Origin: an uncultured Desulfobacteraceae bacterium
GTDB lineage: Bacteria > Desulfobacterota > Desulfobacteria > Desulfobacterales > Desulfobacteraceae
NCBI GenBank assembly: GCA_913041495.1
Contig: CAJWHT010000015.1
Coordinates: 1 to 51,345 of the forward strand
Direction of reading: 5' to 3'
DNA: 51,345 nt
The notes beneath the pieces were generated by a model. The model did not search any database. It saw nothing but the letters and a program-made list of their open reading frames with translations, and was not told where the DNA came from. Below are positions 8,391 through 17,794 of the stretch, piece after piece; positions within the stretch are counted from its first letter, which is position 1, and each line of letters opens with the position of its first letter. Both the position numbers and the translations under genes were made by a program.

Positions 8391-9899
8391 TTGGAAACCA
8401 TCATCAGACAAATCCTGACCTCAAAGGTGTATGAAGCGGCCGTTGAGACACCGCTGGACAACGCAGTTGTTTTATCCCGGCGGCGGAACAATACGATCCG
8501 GCTCAAACGGGAGGATCTTCAACCCGTCTTCTCCTTTAAGCTTCGCGGGGCCTACAACCGCATCGCCCACCTCACCCCGGAACAAAGGGAAAAAGGGGTC
8601 ATCGCCGCCTCGGCCGGAAATCACGCCCAGGGCATGGCTTATGCCGGCAGACTGCTGGGCATAAAAGTCCTGATTGTCATGCCCGTCACCACACCCCAGA
8701 TCAAAATCGATGCGGTCAAGCATTATGGGGCCAAGGTGATTCTCCACGGTGTCAGCTATTCCGAATCCGCCGGGTTTGCAGCCAAAAAGGCCGCATCATG
8801 CGGGATGGAAGTCATTCACCCCTTTGATGACGCGCTTGTCATTGCCGGCCAGGGCACCGTGGCGCACGAACTGCTGAGGCAGAATCCGGGAGACCTGGAT
8901 GCGGTCTTCGTCCCGGTGGGCGGCGGGGGTCTTCTGGCGGGCATGGCTGCCTATATCAAGCTGCTGCGGCCTGACGTCCAGGTCTTTGGCGTCGAACCCG
9001 GGGACAGCGATGCCATGGCCCGGTCCTTAGAGAAAGGGGAAATCGTCACCCTGGACGATGTGGGTATCTTTGCAGACGGTGTGGCAGTTAAAACCGTTGG
9101 CGCCAAAACCTTTGACCTCTGCCGCAAATTCGTTGACGGCATCATCCGGGTAAACACCGATGAAATCTGCAGCGGCATTAAAGCCATTTACGAGGCCACC
9201 CGTTCCATTGCCGAACCTGCCGGCGGCCTTGCCACGGCAGGCCTGCTCAAACATATCCGGGAAACCGGCTGCACCGGAAAAACCCTTGTGGCGGTAAACT
9301 CCGGGGCAAACATGAATTTTGAACGGCTCCGTTTCGTGGCCGAACGCACCCTCATCGGTGAAAAGCAGGAGGCCCTTTTCGCTGTCACCATCCCGGAAAA
9401 AGTGGGCAGCCTGAAAACATTCTGCCAGGACATGGTGGGGGACAGGAATATCACCGAATTCAACTACCGCCTGGAAAACCGGGACTGCGCCCGGATCTTC
9501 GTGGGCATCTCCATGGGCGTCCCGGAGGAAAGAGACGCACTAAGCCAGCAGCTTTCTAAGGCCGGCTACGAAAACATTGATCTTACGGACAATGAGCTGG
9601 CAAAAAACCATATCCGTCATATGGTGGGCGGCCGCAGCGAAAAGGCTGAAAACGAACGCCTTTTCAGATTCTGGTTCCCCGAGCGGCCCGGCGCCCTGGT
9701 GAACTTCCTTGACGCTATTAAAGGGGATCTGAACATATCCCTCTTCCACTACAGGGCCCACGGCGGCGACTTCGGACGGGTCCTTGTAGGGCTTGAGGTG
9801 CCACAGGGCCACGGCCAGGCATTATCGGAACGTCTCAAAAGGCTGGGTTACAGGTTTATTGAAGAAACCCAGAATCCTGCCTGCGGCCTTTTTCTGTGA
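8391..9899 (+). CDS. ilvA: Threonine ammonia-lyase, biosynthetic
   Basis: Threonine dehydratase converts L-threonine to 2-oxobutanoate and ammonia, the first committed step of isoleucine synthesis. The 502 residues comprise a PLP fold-type II catalytic domain (about 1-320), with the cofactor lysine in FSFKLRGAYN (K50) and the phosphate-binding glycine loop VGGGGLLAG near 180. Two ACT-like regulatory domains follow (about 330-410 and 420-500), as in the isoleucine-inhibited form. The start is TTG at 8391 and matches where E. coli IlvA aligns; no strong ribosome-binding site is visible. It stands alone between the transport operon and a secreted protein. Confidence 0.93.
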   Translation: METIIRQILTSKVYEAAVETPLDNAVVLSRRRNNTIRLKREDLQPVFSFKLRGAYNRIAHLTPEQREKGVIAASAGNHAQGMAYAGRLLGIKVLIVMPVTTPQIKIDAVKHYGAKVILHGVSYSESAGFAAKKAASCGMEVIHPFDDALVIAGQGTVAHELLRQNPGDLDAVFVPVGGGGLLAGMAAYIKLLRPDVQVFGVEPGDSDAMARSLEKGEIVTLDDVGIFADGVAVKTVGAKTFDLCRKFVDGIIRVNTDEICSGIKAIYEATRSIAEPAGGLATAGLLKHIRETGCTGKTLVAVNSGANMNFERLRFVAERTLIGEKQEALFAVTIPEKVGSLKTFCQDMVGDRNITEFNYRLENRDCARIFVGISMGVPEERDALSQQLSKAGYENIDLTDNELAKNHIRHMVGGRSEKAENERLFRFWFPERPGALVNFLDAIKGDLNISLFHYRAHGGDFGRVLVGLEVPQGHGQALSERLKRLGYRFIEETQNPACGLFL

Positions 9900-9987
9900 T
9901 ACAGATATGCAATGATGTATTTAGTTACAATTCCGAATTTGATATGGTCTGATAACAGTTGAAAATTCACTTCAAAAGGAAATGACG

Positions 9988-10872
9988 ATGCCAGATAGAC
10001 GGATGGTTACACTTTTAATATCAGTTATCCTGTTGTTTCCCGGGACATCCTACCCACGTCAGCGCTCATCAAACCAGACCATCACATGGTATCGGGCCGA
10101 CTTTCCGCCTGTGACGATAGTTGAGGGGCCGAATGCGGGACTCGGTTTCTTTGACAGGGTCACAGACCTTTTATCAGACCAATTGCCTGACTATGATCAT
10201 CGCCACCAGGTGGCCAATTTCAAAAGAATTATCATTGAACTGAAAAACAAAAAAAACGTCTGTTGCCCATCCCTCTACAAAACAAGAGAGCGCGACACCT
10301 TCATTTCCTTCTCAATTCCTGCCATGGTGGTTCTTCCCAATGTACTCATCACACAAAAATCTTTAAAGGATAAATTGGGGCCGTATCTGGATAGAAACAA
10401 GAGAGTGGGACTGACAGGACTGCTGGAAAATAAGAATATACGTTTGGGTATTTCAAACGGGCGGAAATATTCCGGCGGGATAGATGAGGTGCTGTCCCAA
10501 TTTCAGGGGGCAGAAAACATCTCGATCAGATCAGGGGAGGATGTTTTCAAAGGGCTTTTGGATATGCTGTTTTTAGGACGCATAGATTGCATCATCGGCT
10601 ATCCCATAGAGGCGAGTTACTTCTTAAAAGGAAAACCCGAGTTTAATAAACTCCAGATTTACTTTATCGCTGAAAATAAAATTGATTTCACCATTGGCCA
10701 CGTGGGATGCCCTAAAACGGAGTGGGGAGAAAAAATCATAGAAAGGGTAAACCAGGTGCTGATAGAACACAGACAGACGCCTGAATACTTGGATTTCTAT
10801 GAACACTGGCTAAATGACGACACCGTCCCATTCTACAAAAAAACGGTAGCGGACTACTATGATGGTGAATGA
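9988..10872 (+). CDS. Secreted solute-binding-like protein (TIGR02285-like)
   Basis: This 294-residue protein has a signal peptide (MPDRRMVTLLISVILLFPG, then TSYPRQ). Its overall pattern is that of family 3 extracellular solute-binding proteins, with ITWYRADFPPVTI near the mature N-terminus and PEYLDFYEHWLN near the end. It resembles the uncharacterised TIGR02285 group. ATG 9982 lies only two bases after AAAAGGA, so I prefer ATG 9988. No transporter genes are adjacent, so it may be a sensor-type or orphan binding protein. The ligand is unknown. Its codon use is more A/T-rich than that of its neighbours. Confidence 0.62.
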   Translation: MPDRRMVTLLISVILLFPGTSYPRQRSSNQTITWYRADFPPVTIVEGPNAGLGFFDRVTDLLSDQLPDYDHRHQVANFKRIIIELKNKKNVCCPSLYKTRERDTFISFSIPAMVVLPNVLITQKSLKDKLGPYLDRNKRVGLTGLLENKNIRLGISNGRKYSGGIDEVLSQFQGAENISIRSGEDVFKGLLDMLFLGRIDCIIGYPIEASYFLKGKPEFNKLQIYFIAENKIDFTIGHVGCPKTEWGEKIIERVNQVLIEHRQTPEYLDFYEHWLNDDTVPFYKKTVADYYDGE

Positions 10873-10915
10873 CACCCCCACCTTTATCAGTGGGACGCCC
10901 GAAAGGCAGTCAGCC

Positions 10916-10935
10916 CTTTCACCCCCATGTGAAAG
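10916..10935. terminator. Hairpin between convergent genes
   Basis: CTTTCAC (10916-10922) and GTGAAAG (10929-10935) form a perfect seven-base inverted repeat around a six-base loop. It lies in the gap between the convergent genes ending at 10872 and 10951. No T-run follows on either strand, so it is a weak or factor-assisted terminator at best. Confidence 0.4.
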
Positions 10936-10950
10936 CCCCGGGTTTCCCGA

Positions 10951-12858
10951 TCAAAGATTCGAAATATCCGGGATAAAGGTTTGGACCGTCTCCAGATAGG
11001 CTGCCGGATCGGCATTCGGATTAAAAATTGTCTCGGCGCCGTTGTGGGGTATCTGCCTTCCCGGTTTCAGGAAATCAACGATACTTGTACTGGCGATGCC
11101 GGTGGCGGAGTGCTTCGCTTCTTTTTTCAGCATGGCGATGATATTGCCGGCATCTTCGATGGTGCATTGCCGCGTCACCCGGGCCGGCAATTCTAGCACG
11201 GCCACGGATACGGTGATCAAGGGCATGCGGCGCATGACACCGTCCCGTCCCTTGGCTACGATATAGCCGTTTTCCATGGATTCTTTATCGTAGAAGCTTT
11301 CGGCGTTTTTCTTAAAGTTCAGGGCCAGCTTGCGCATCTCCTTTTCAACCTCATCCCGTGTGCTGCCTTTAATACCTATGAAAAAATCATCCCCCCCCAC
11401 ATGCCCCACAAACCTGTTTTCACTCATGCCGGCCTTTTTCAGAAGGTCGGCAAACATAAGAATCAGGCGGTCGCCGTTCCTGAACCCGTACTGGTCGTTG
11501 TAGGGTTTGAAGTTGTCAAAATCAAAATAGGCCAGGTGATAAGTGTGGCCCATGTCCGCCAGTGCTTCGCTGAAGTACTCATGGATCATGGTATTGCCCG
11601 GCAGTTTGCTTAAGGGGTTCTGGTTTCGGGCCTGGGTCAGGTTCTTTTCGTTGATCAGTTTAAGCAGGGCCTTGGTGGACAAAAGTCCCACGTACCGCAT
11701 GTCATCCACCATGATCAGCCCCTCGTTGTTATTAAAATGGGTGTAGGTTTCAATGAGCTTTTCCACGGAGGAATGGATATCCGCAATAGGGATTTTGGCG
11801 ACGAACCGCGTCAGATCCTTGCCGAAGGAGGGGTTTTCCAACAATTGCCGGCCGAATTTTGAGAATATGTATTCCTTAAAGGCGGATTCCCGGATGATGC
11901 CCACCGGCTCGTCATATTGGTTGACCACGGGAAAAAAGGTGACGTCCTCTTCTTTGCGGAAAAGATCCACCACTGTGATCATGTCCGTATCCGCACTCAC
12001 GGGCTTAAGGTATTTAATTTCATTGGCAATCAAAGAGCGGTCCTTAAACCGTCCGCTTCTGCGGTCCTTCCTTGCCAGCTCCCGGATATGGGAATATCTG
12101 GGTTTCAGCTCGCCTAAATTCCGGGTGGGGCGCTGGATAAAATAGCCCTGGATCATATCGCAGCCAATGGCCTTGCACTGGGCATACTCCGCCCGTGTCT
12201 CCACCCCTTCGGCCAGCACCAGGCTGCCCATAAAATGGGCAAAATTAACGATGGTGGACACCACCAGCCGCTTTTTGGGGTCATTTTCCATATTCTGGAT
12301 GAAAAAACGGTCGATTTTAATGTAGTCCGGTTCGGTATAATAGAGGAGCTGGAGTCCTGAAAAACCTGTGCCGCAGTCATCCACAGCGATTTTAAACCCC
12401 TGGGAGTGATAGATATCCAATATTTTGGCCACATCGGAATTGTCGTGAAACTTATGTTTTTCCGAGATTTCAAAACAGATGTCATCCTGGGTATAGCCCA
12501 GGGAGTCAAGGAGGGTCATGGTGCTTCCCGGCGCATAATCCATGGCGTCGAACATGCGGTTGTCCAGGTTGTAAAACAGCTTAGCAGGATAGGTGGATCT
12601 GAATGCCGCAAACTTTTTTAAGGCTTTTTCCCTGAGCATCAAATCCACATGGTGGAGCAGACCGTCCTCGTAAGCGGTATCAAAGAGGGCGTCAACGGAG
12701 GAGAAACCGGCGTCTGCATGACAGCGCAGAAGGGCTTCGAATCCAAAGGTATTTCCGGTATGGATATTTACAATGGGCTGGAACGCATAATCGATGTTTT
12801 CCAGCCGGGCTGCCCATTCTTCATCCGTGGGGGTCACGACCACTTTCTCCCAAATCAT
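10951..12858 (-). CDS. EAL-CBS-GGDEF c-di-GMP signalling protein
   Basis: This soluble protein of 635 residues carries an N-terminal EAL phosphodiesterase domain (about 15-250), two CBS domains (about 275-400) and a C-terminal GGDEF domain (about 420-580). The EAL motif is intact (FGFEALLR, E41), and the metal and catalytic residues in EISEKHKF, VDDCGTGF, KIDRFF and LAEGVET are present, so c-di-GMP hydrolysis is plausible. The GGDEF signature reads GGDDF, so cyclase activity is uncertain. CBS pairs usually bind adenine nucleotides, which could link c-di-GMP turnover to energy state. It has no membrane segment. It lies about 100 bases downstream of the HDOD gene on the same strand. Confidence 0.92.
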   Translation of the reverse strand: MIWEKVVVTPTDEEWAARLENIDYAFQPIVNIHTGNTFGFEALLRCHADAGFSSVDALFDTAYEDGLLHHVDLMLREKALKKFAAFRSTYPAKLFYNLDNRMFDAMDYAPGSTMTLLDSLGYTQDDICFEISEKHKFHDNSDVAKILDIYHSQGFKIAVDDCGTGFSGLQLLYYTEPDYIKIDRFFIQNMENDPKKRLVVSTIVNFAHFMGSLVLAEGVETRAEYAQCKAIGCDMIQGYFIQRPTRNLGELKPRYSHIRELARKDRRSGRFKDRSLIANEIKYLKPVSADTDMITVVDLFRKEEDVTFFPVVNQYDEPVGIIRESAFKEYIFSKFGRQLLENPSFGKDLTRFVAKIPIADIHSSVEKLIETYTHFNNNEGLIMVDDMRYVGLLSTKALLKLINEKNLTQARNQNPLSKLPGNTMIHEYFSEALADMGHTYHLAYFDFDNFKPYNDQYGFRNGDRLILMFADLLKKAGMSENRFVGHVGGDDFFIGIKGSTRDEVEKEMRKLALNFKKNAESFYDKESMENGYIVAKGRDGVMRRMPLITVSVAVLELPARVTRQCTIEDAGNIIAMLKKEAKHSATGIASTSIVDFLKPGRQIPHNGAETIFNPNADPAAYLETVQTFIPDISNL

Positions 12859-12960
12859 ATTGCCTGTCCTATCATTAGGTCACAAAATGTTTAGGAGCCT
12901 ACATGAATTTTATGAGGATATGATTAAGGAAATCCCTGATTATCTTCTTTCGACCTGGTT

Positions 12961-14541
12961 TTACCGGGAAATTCCGGCCTTACCCTTGCTGGAGTGAAGG
13001 ACGAATGTTTTGACCATCAATTCCCTGAACACCCGGATATATTCAATGGTTTTCTGGTTGATGTCCGGGGCATTTTCATTCCAGTCCACGTAAATCATGG
13101 CAAGAATGATCTTGTCCACGAAAACGGGGAAAACCGCAAACCCCTTTGCCTTTGTTAATTTGGGCATCTTTTCCAGGTACCACTGGGGAACCTGCTTTTT
13201 ATACGCCTCTTTCTGGATATTGCGGACAATCATGTCCGTTTCCCGGGTAATGGCTGCATTAAAGAGGTCTGGCCCGGGTTCAATTTTGAATGCCAGTATC
13301 CGCGAAATATCCCTGGTTCGCACAGGTCCCCGGATATACCTGGGTTCCATGGTATTGGTCTGTTTCTTTTTGATGGAGATAACGGTCTGGGTAAAATAGA
13401 AACTGTTGTCCATGGTTTCCACCATACGGGTAAAAATTTCATGGATACTCATCTTATTGTTAAGGGCCTGCTTGAGATGGCTCATTCCCTTATCAAGCTC
13501 TTTTTTGCTCTTCACGCCGCTGGCTGTTTTGGCGGCGCTTTTACCTGTTGCCGGATCAACATCCAGAAGTTCTGCCTGGCGTTCCATTTTCTCGCGGGAG
13601 GTGCGAATAAGATGGACCACCGTTTTGAAGTCTATCTTGACCAGGCCCCGATATTTATCTGCAATGGCAGCACAGGCGTCAACCTCGTCCGCCTCGTCCC
13701 CTGAAATTTCGCACAGTTCATGGATATAGGCACACAGATACCGTTGTTCCTCCAGAACGGTTAACTCACTGCCGTTGGTTTTAAACCGGGAAACCGGCTG
13801 CATGGTCTGCACAATATCCTTGGGCATGTTCAGTTTCAATGCAACGATACGCCCCAGGTCCGCATAGGACAGCCCCATAACGGTCTTTGCCGCCTCTGAA
13901 CGGGACATGTCCCTGTCCTCCATGGCGATCTCCACCTGGATGTAAGTCTCAGGGTCGAACAGGGCCACCAGATATTCCCCCAACTCATAAATCATGGCGG
14001 CAATCTGGAGGGTGTCAGTGGTGGTGTTTTTGCGCTCCGTGACAATCTGCCGGGCCAAAATGCTCCGGTGAAGGCCTTTGAGGGTCTTTTCCTTCAGGAC
14101 ATCCGAGTTGGCAAGGTCCGTCATCATTTCATACACCTTCAGGCCGGCTGCAATACCGCGGACCTCATCGGTCCCCAGGATGATCATTGCTTCGGAAATG
14201 GTAGAAATTCCCTTTTTGGAAAACTGGCGGTAATACGAGGAATTCACCACTTTGAGCACCTTGGCCGTCAAGGCCAGATCCCTTAAAATAACGTCCGCAA
14301 TGTCTGCCGCAGACGAATACTTCATGGTCAGAATCTGGTTGACGTTGCTGATATGACGGGAAAAGGACAGAAACGCATCCTGGCCTTTCATCTTCTGGAT
14401 AATGGAATTTACAAAGACTTTATAGTCATCCGGATCGGCTCGTACCTCTCCTTTAGGATGGTTCCCGGTCTTGGCAATCAGGTCCTTGATACTAATGGTA
14501 TCCAAATCGATACCATTATGGTTGGAATCTGTTCCGCCCAT
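12961..14541 (-). CDS. HDOD domain signalling protein
   Basis: This 526-residue protein has an HDOD domain at about residues 45-260. Visible features are FLSFSRHISNVNQIL, LRDLALTAKVLKVVNSSYYR and ISEAMIILGTDEVRGIA, the family's typical helix pattern. HDOD proteins resemble HD phosphohydrolases without the metal site and act as scaffolds in signalling and gene regulation. A low-complexity Lys/Ala linker (about 335-365) leads to a C-terminal GAF-like region (about 370-515). A GGAG site lies five bases before the ATG at 14541. It is divergent from the adenylate cyclase-like gene and may share its regulation. Confidence 0.85.
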   Translation of the reverse strand: MGGTDSNHNGIDLDTISIKDLIAKTGNHPKGEVRADPDDYKVFVNSIIQKMKGQDAFLSFSRHISNVNQILTMKYSSAADIADVILRDLALTAKVLKVVNSSYYRQFSKKGISTISEAMIILGTDEVRGIAAGLKVYEMMTDLANSDVLKEKTLKGLHRSILARQIVTERKNTTTDTLQIAAMIYELGEYLVALFDPETYIQVEIAMEDRDMSRSEAAKTVMGLSYADLGRIVALKLNMPKDIVQTMQPVSRFKTNGSELTVLEEQRYLCAYIHELCEISGDEADEVDACAAIADKYRGLVKIDFKTVVHLIRTSREKMERQAELLDVDPATGKSAAKTASGVKSKKELDKGMSHLKQALNNKMSIHEIFTRMVETMDNSFYFTQTVISIKKKQTNTMEPRYIRGPVRTRDISRILAFKIEPGPDLFNAAITRETDMIVRNIQKEAYKKQVPQWYLEKMPKLTKAKGFAVFPVFVDKIILAMIYVDWNENAPDINQKTIEYIRVFRELMVKTFVLHSSKGKAGISR

Positions 14542-14564
14542 TCATACTCCGCTGTAAAACATGC

Positions 14565-14594
14565 TTGAAAATATCGGGGGTTCGTTCGTATAAT
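14565..14594 (+). promoter_or_regulatory. Promoter toward the class I cyclase gene
   Basis: TTGAAA (14565-14570), an 18-base spacer and a perfect TATAAT (14589-14594) face the cyclase gene at 14723. They leave an untranslated leader of about 120 bases. Confidence 0.5.
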
Positions 14595-14603
14595 ATGGGT
14601 TAC

Positions 14604-14632
14604 ATCTTAGACGTTTTGGCCTTGTTTTTCAA
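14604..14632 (-). promoter_or_regulatory. Promoter toward the HDOD gene
   Basis: Read on the minus strand, TTGAAA (14632-14627), a 17-base spacer and TAAGAT (14609-14604, four of six) point to the HDOD gene at 14541. It is divergent from, and adjacent to, the cyclase promoter. Confidence 0.4.
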
Positions 14633-14722
14633 CGGATTTAAAAAAATCCGCCATAGGATCGCACCTGCACCCAAGCAACCAAAAGGATTACAGGCACGCC
14701 ACACAGGCGTACCAGGTCATAT

Positions 14723-16729
14723 ATGAGCCCGACACCGGAACAAGAAGACAATATCAGGCAGAAAATCCTGGGGATGAAATCCGCCTTTTCCAGCTACAAT
14801 ATCGTGAGGATGCGGGAAGCACTGCGCTATATGTCCGGGCCCAAACTATCGCTTTTCATCAAAATCCCCTTTTTGATTCACGTGAACCTGCCGGATATAC
14901 CCGGATTTGTCTCACAGCCGCCGGCAGCCCACGGCATATACAACTTCAAAGACTCAGGGTTTTATAAAGAAGGGTTAAAGCTGATCAACAAGTCAGGCGC
15001 ACCCAAGGGATTCACCTCCGGATCAGCCCCGAAAGATCCATGTGTGCTGGGTTTTTACCATATCGGATCATTGGGTACGTTTACCCAGTCCGCCCAGTCT
15101 GATTTTGATTACTGGGTCATCATCGACAAGGAAAAGTTTGACGAAAAGCGGTACTACAACCTGAAAAAGAAACTGGATCTGATCGCCACCCATGCACTTG
15201 AGGAATATGACCAGGAAGTCACCTTCTTTACCATGGACCAGGCCGAAATCCGCAGGGACTGTTACGCAGGCTTCAACAAGCAAGAAACCCTGACGGCCCC
15301 CAAACTTTTTCTCAAAGAAGAATTTTACAGAACATTTCTGATGATCGCAGGCAAAATCCCCGTCTGGACCATCCTGCCCCCGAACATCAAAAAAGGGACC
15401 TATTCAGCCCTGGTGAAAAGTATCTGGCAGATACCGTCGCTTACCACCCTGGACCAGGAGTTCATTGATCTTGGCAAACTCGAATACCCTGAAAAAAAAG
15501 ATATCCTGCGCGGGATTCTCTGGCACATCTGCAAATCAAGGGAAGACCCGGTCAAAGCCCTGATCAAGGCCACCATGATCCTCTCCCAGGGGTTTGGCAG
15601 TCATGAGCATGCCAGCCTGCTCTGTGACGAAATGAAGGCCAGGTTCGGGGATGCCGGCATTGATGACTATAGGACAGATCCTTATAAGATCCTTTTTGAC
15701 CGGGTGATTGCCTACCACGAGACCCATGCCCCAGAAAGCTTGAGCCTGATCAAAAACGCCATATTCTTCAGGCTCTGCCAATACCCCATGGTGCGCCCGC
15801 CTGAATCCGGCTCCCCCAAAAAACAGTTGCTGGACCGGTATATACGGGCATGGAACCTGACCCCCTCCCAAATCAAGAAACTGATCACCTATCCGTCCTG
15901 GTCCGAGGATGAGAAAATGCTTCTTGAACGAACCTTTGTAAAACGGCTATCCGAAATGTACCGGCAGGTGGGACAGGATTCAAAGGCAAATTATAGATCC
16001 CTGGACCCCACCGAGCAACGAAACCTGAAAATCCTGATGCAGAAAACCCGGGAACGCTTAAACCTTTCGGACCGGAAAATTCAAGGGTGCTCCTCCTTTT
16101 TGGCCCGTAGGTCCTTTGATGCCTTTGAGCTTGAAAAAAATAACGGCCATGGCTGGCAGGTCAAAGCGCAGGCTTCCGATGGCGATAAGGAACGGGTGTT
16201 GAACCGGTCCAAATCCCTTTTGGGGGTGCTGGGATGGCTTGCGGAAAACCGGTTATACCGGCGGTCGAAGGCCACCTTGAAAATGAAGGTGGATGACCGG
16301 TTGTTTGAAAGCCGGGAGGCGGCGGTGCCCCCGGACACCCTTTATCTGGCCCTCCAGCCTGTAAAACCCATAAACGATGATGTCTTTGAATTTGATGCCC
16401 AATGGACAAAACTCATGGTGCTGCTGACGGGCCATACACCGTCACAAGGTTTCACCCGGGTGGAATTTCTCGGGATAAATTCCTGGGGGGAATTGTACGA
16501 AGATGAAATGTCCCTTGACACCGGCAGACCCATGGCCCATAGATATAGGGACATCGCCGAAAAAATCAACCAATACGAGGGGGACCGCCCCCAACTATTG
16601 TTTTATCAATTGGCATCCCGGCGGGACCCGGACGCCGTATACCAGATCAAGCAATGGTTATGCGACCGGTTCATGATAGCGGGTCCCGGGATTCCTAAAA
16701 AGAAACGTCCGCTGCTGGACAAATTATAG
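14723..16729 (+). CDS. Class I adenylate cyclase-like protein
   Basis: This 668-residue protein is related to class I (CyaA) adenylate cyclases. The nucleotidyltransferase signature GSLGTFTQSAQSDFDYWV lies at about residues 114-131 and corresponds to GSxxSxxQSxxSDxDxWV of enterobacterial CyaA. The DFD carries the metal-binding aspartates. E. coli CyaA is about 850 residues, so this one is shorter and lacks part of the C-terminal regulatory region. The predicted reaction is ATP to cyclic AMP. The next gene, a pseudo-receiver/TPR protein, starts eight bases after its stop and is probably co-transcribed. Activity depends on the rest of the catalytic core, which I have not aligned. Confidence 0.8.
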   Translation: MSPTPEQEDNIRQKILGMKSAFSSYNIVRMREALRYMSGPKLSLFIKIPFLIHVNLPDIPGFVSQPPAAHGIYNFKDSGFYKEGLKLINKSGAPKGFTSGSAPKDPCVLGFYHIGSLGTFTQSAQSDFDYWVIIDKEKFDEKRYYNLKKKLDLIATHALEEYDQEVTFFTMDQAEIRRDCYAGFNKQETLTAPKLFLKEEFYRTFLMIAGKIPVWTILPPNIKKGTYSALVKSIWQIPSLTTLDQEFIDLGKLEYPEKKDILRGILWHICKSREDPVKALIKATMILSQGFGSHEHASLLCDEMKARFGDAGIDDYRTDPYKILFDRVIAYHETHAPESLSLIKNAIFFRLCQYPMVRPPESGSPKKQLLDRYIRAWNLTPSQIKKLITYPSWSEDEKMLLERTFVKRLSEMYRQVGQDSKANYRSLDPTEQRNLKILMQKTRERLNLSDRKIQGCSSFLARRSFDAFELEKNNGHGWQVKAQASDGDKERVLNRSKSLLGVLGWLAENRLYRRSKATLKMKVDDRLFESREAAVPPDTLYLALQPVKPINDDVFEFDAQWTKLMVLLTGHTPSQGFTRVEFLGINSWGELYEDEMSLDTGRPMAHRYRDIAEKINQYEGDRPQLLFYQLASRRDPDAVYQIKQWLCDRFMIAGPGIPKKKRPLLDKL

Positions 16730-16737
16730 GATAATTC

Positions 16738-17748
16738 ATGACTGACGCGTCAATTCTCATAGTCACCGAGGATCAAACCGAACTGAAAAACTTAAGTATT
16801 GCCATCAAAAAAATGGGGTTCCCCTCTCCGGCCCGGGCCACCGGCGGCAGTGATGCATGGAGTATGCTGAAATCTTCCCCGGTCGACTGTGTTATAGCGG
16901 CCTATGAGATGGAAGAGATGTCCGGACTGGCCCTGCTTAAGATCCTTCGACGGGAAGATACGCTGGGGGATATCCCCGTTTTTCTGACCCATGACGCCTT
17001 CACAAAGATCAAAGTCATCAAGGCCGGCCAGGCAGGTGTAACCGGACTATTTGTCATTCCCTTTGACCGGGAGGGAATAAAGACCAAAATCGAAATGGCC
17101 CTGGACGGGGTCAAAGATCCGGTGATTGAAAAGACGTCGGAAACCATAGACAAAGGCCTGGAACTGATCGAAAGAAAAGAGTACGCCAAGGCGCTTGAAG
17201 TATTTCAAAAACTGGTATCCCGGAAGGAAAACCCGGAATACTATTTTAACATCGGCTATATCAAAACCGCCCAGAACCGCCATCCCGAAGCCATTGAAGC
17301 CTTTTCCAAAGCCACCCAGCTTGACAGGCTTTACGTAAAGGCCTACGAGGCCATGGCACGGGCGTACAGGGCCATGGGACAGACGGAAAAGGCAGAGGAA
17401 TACATGCAGACCGCAGCGGAAATATATATGGATACCGATAAGCTTGGGTCTGCAGAAGACCTGCTCAACGAGCTTTTGGAATCCGGCACCAATTCTTTGA
17501 ACGTCTTCAACACCTTAGGCGTGCTTCACCGGAAAAAAGGCAATATGGAACAGGCCCTGCAACAGTATAAAAAAGCCCTCAAGGTCCACCCGGATGAGCC
17601 CTATATTTACTACAACATCGGCCGGCTTTACCTGGACATCAAAGATATGGACAACGCCAAAAAGTACTTCCAGGCCGCCCTGGACAAAGACCATGGTTTT
17701 GAAGAGGCCAAACAGGTGCTCAAGGCCATTGATCTAGGTCTGATATAA
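16738..17748 (+). CDS. Pseudo-receiver domain fused to TPR repeats
   Basis: The N-terminal 120 residues have the fold pattern of a response-regulator receiver (ILIVTEDQTELK, then CVIAAYEMEEMSGLALL, then GLFVIPFD). The position of the phospho-accepting aspartate is alanine (VIAAYEM where LLDYxMP is expected), and the conserved lysine before the proline is isoleucine. It should therefore not be phosphorylated in the usual way. Residues of about 140-336 form four to five tetratricopeptide repeats, such as PEYYFNIGYIKTAQNRHPEA and PYIYYNIGRLYLDIKDMDNA. TPRs bind partner proteins. It follows the class I cyclase by eight bases, so control of that enzyme is a reasonable guess. Confidence 0.85.
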   Translation: MTDASILIVTEDQTELKNLSIAIKKMGFPSPARATGGSDAWSMLKSSPVDCVIAAYEMEEMSGLALLKILRREDTLGDIPVFLTHDAFTKIKVIKAGQAGVTGLFVIPFDREGIKTKIEMALDGVKDPVIEKTSETIDKGLELIERKEYAKALEVFQKLVSRKENPEYYFNIGYIKTAQNRHPEAIEAFSKATQLDRLYVKAYEAMARAYRAMGQTEKAEEYMQTAAEIYMDTDKLGSAEDLLNELLESGTNSLNVFNTLGVLHRKKGNMEQALQQYKKALKVHPDEPYIYYNIGRLYLDIKDMDNAKKYFQAALDKDHGFEEAKQVLKAIDLGLI

Positions 17749-17794
17749 ACGTTTTCCCGGCAGACCCTTTCCATCTCCGGTATCTCAAGGTACG

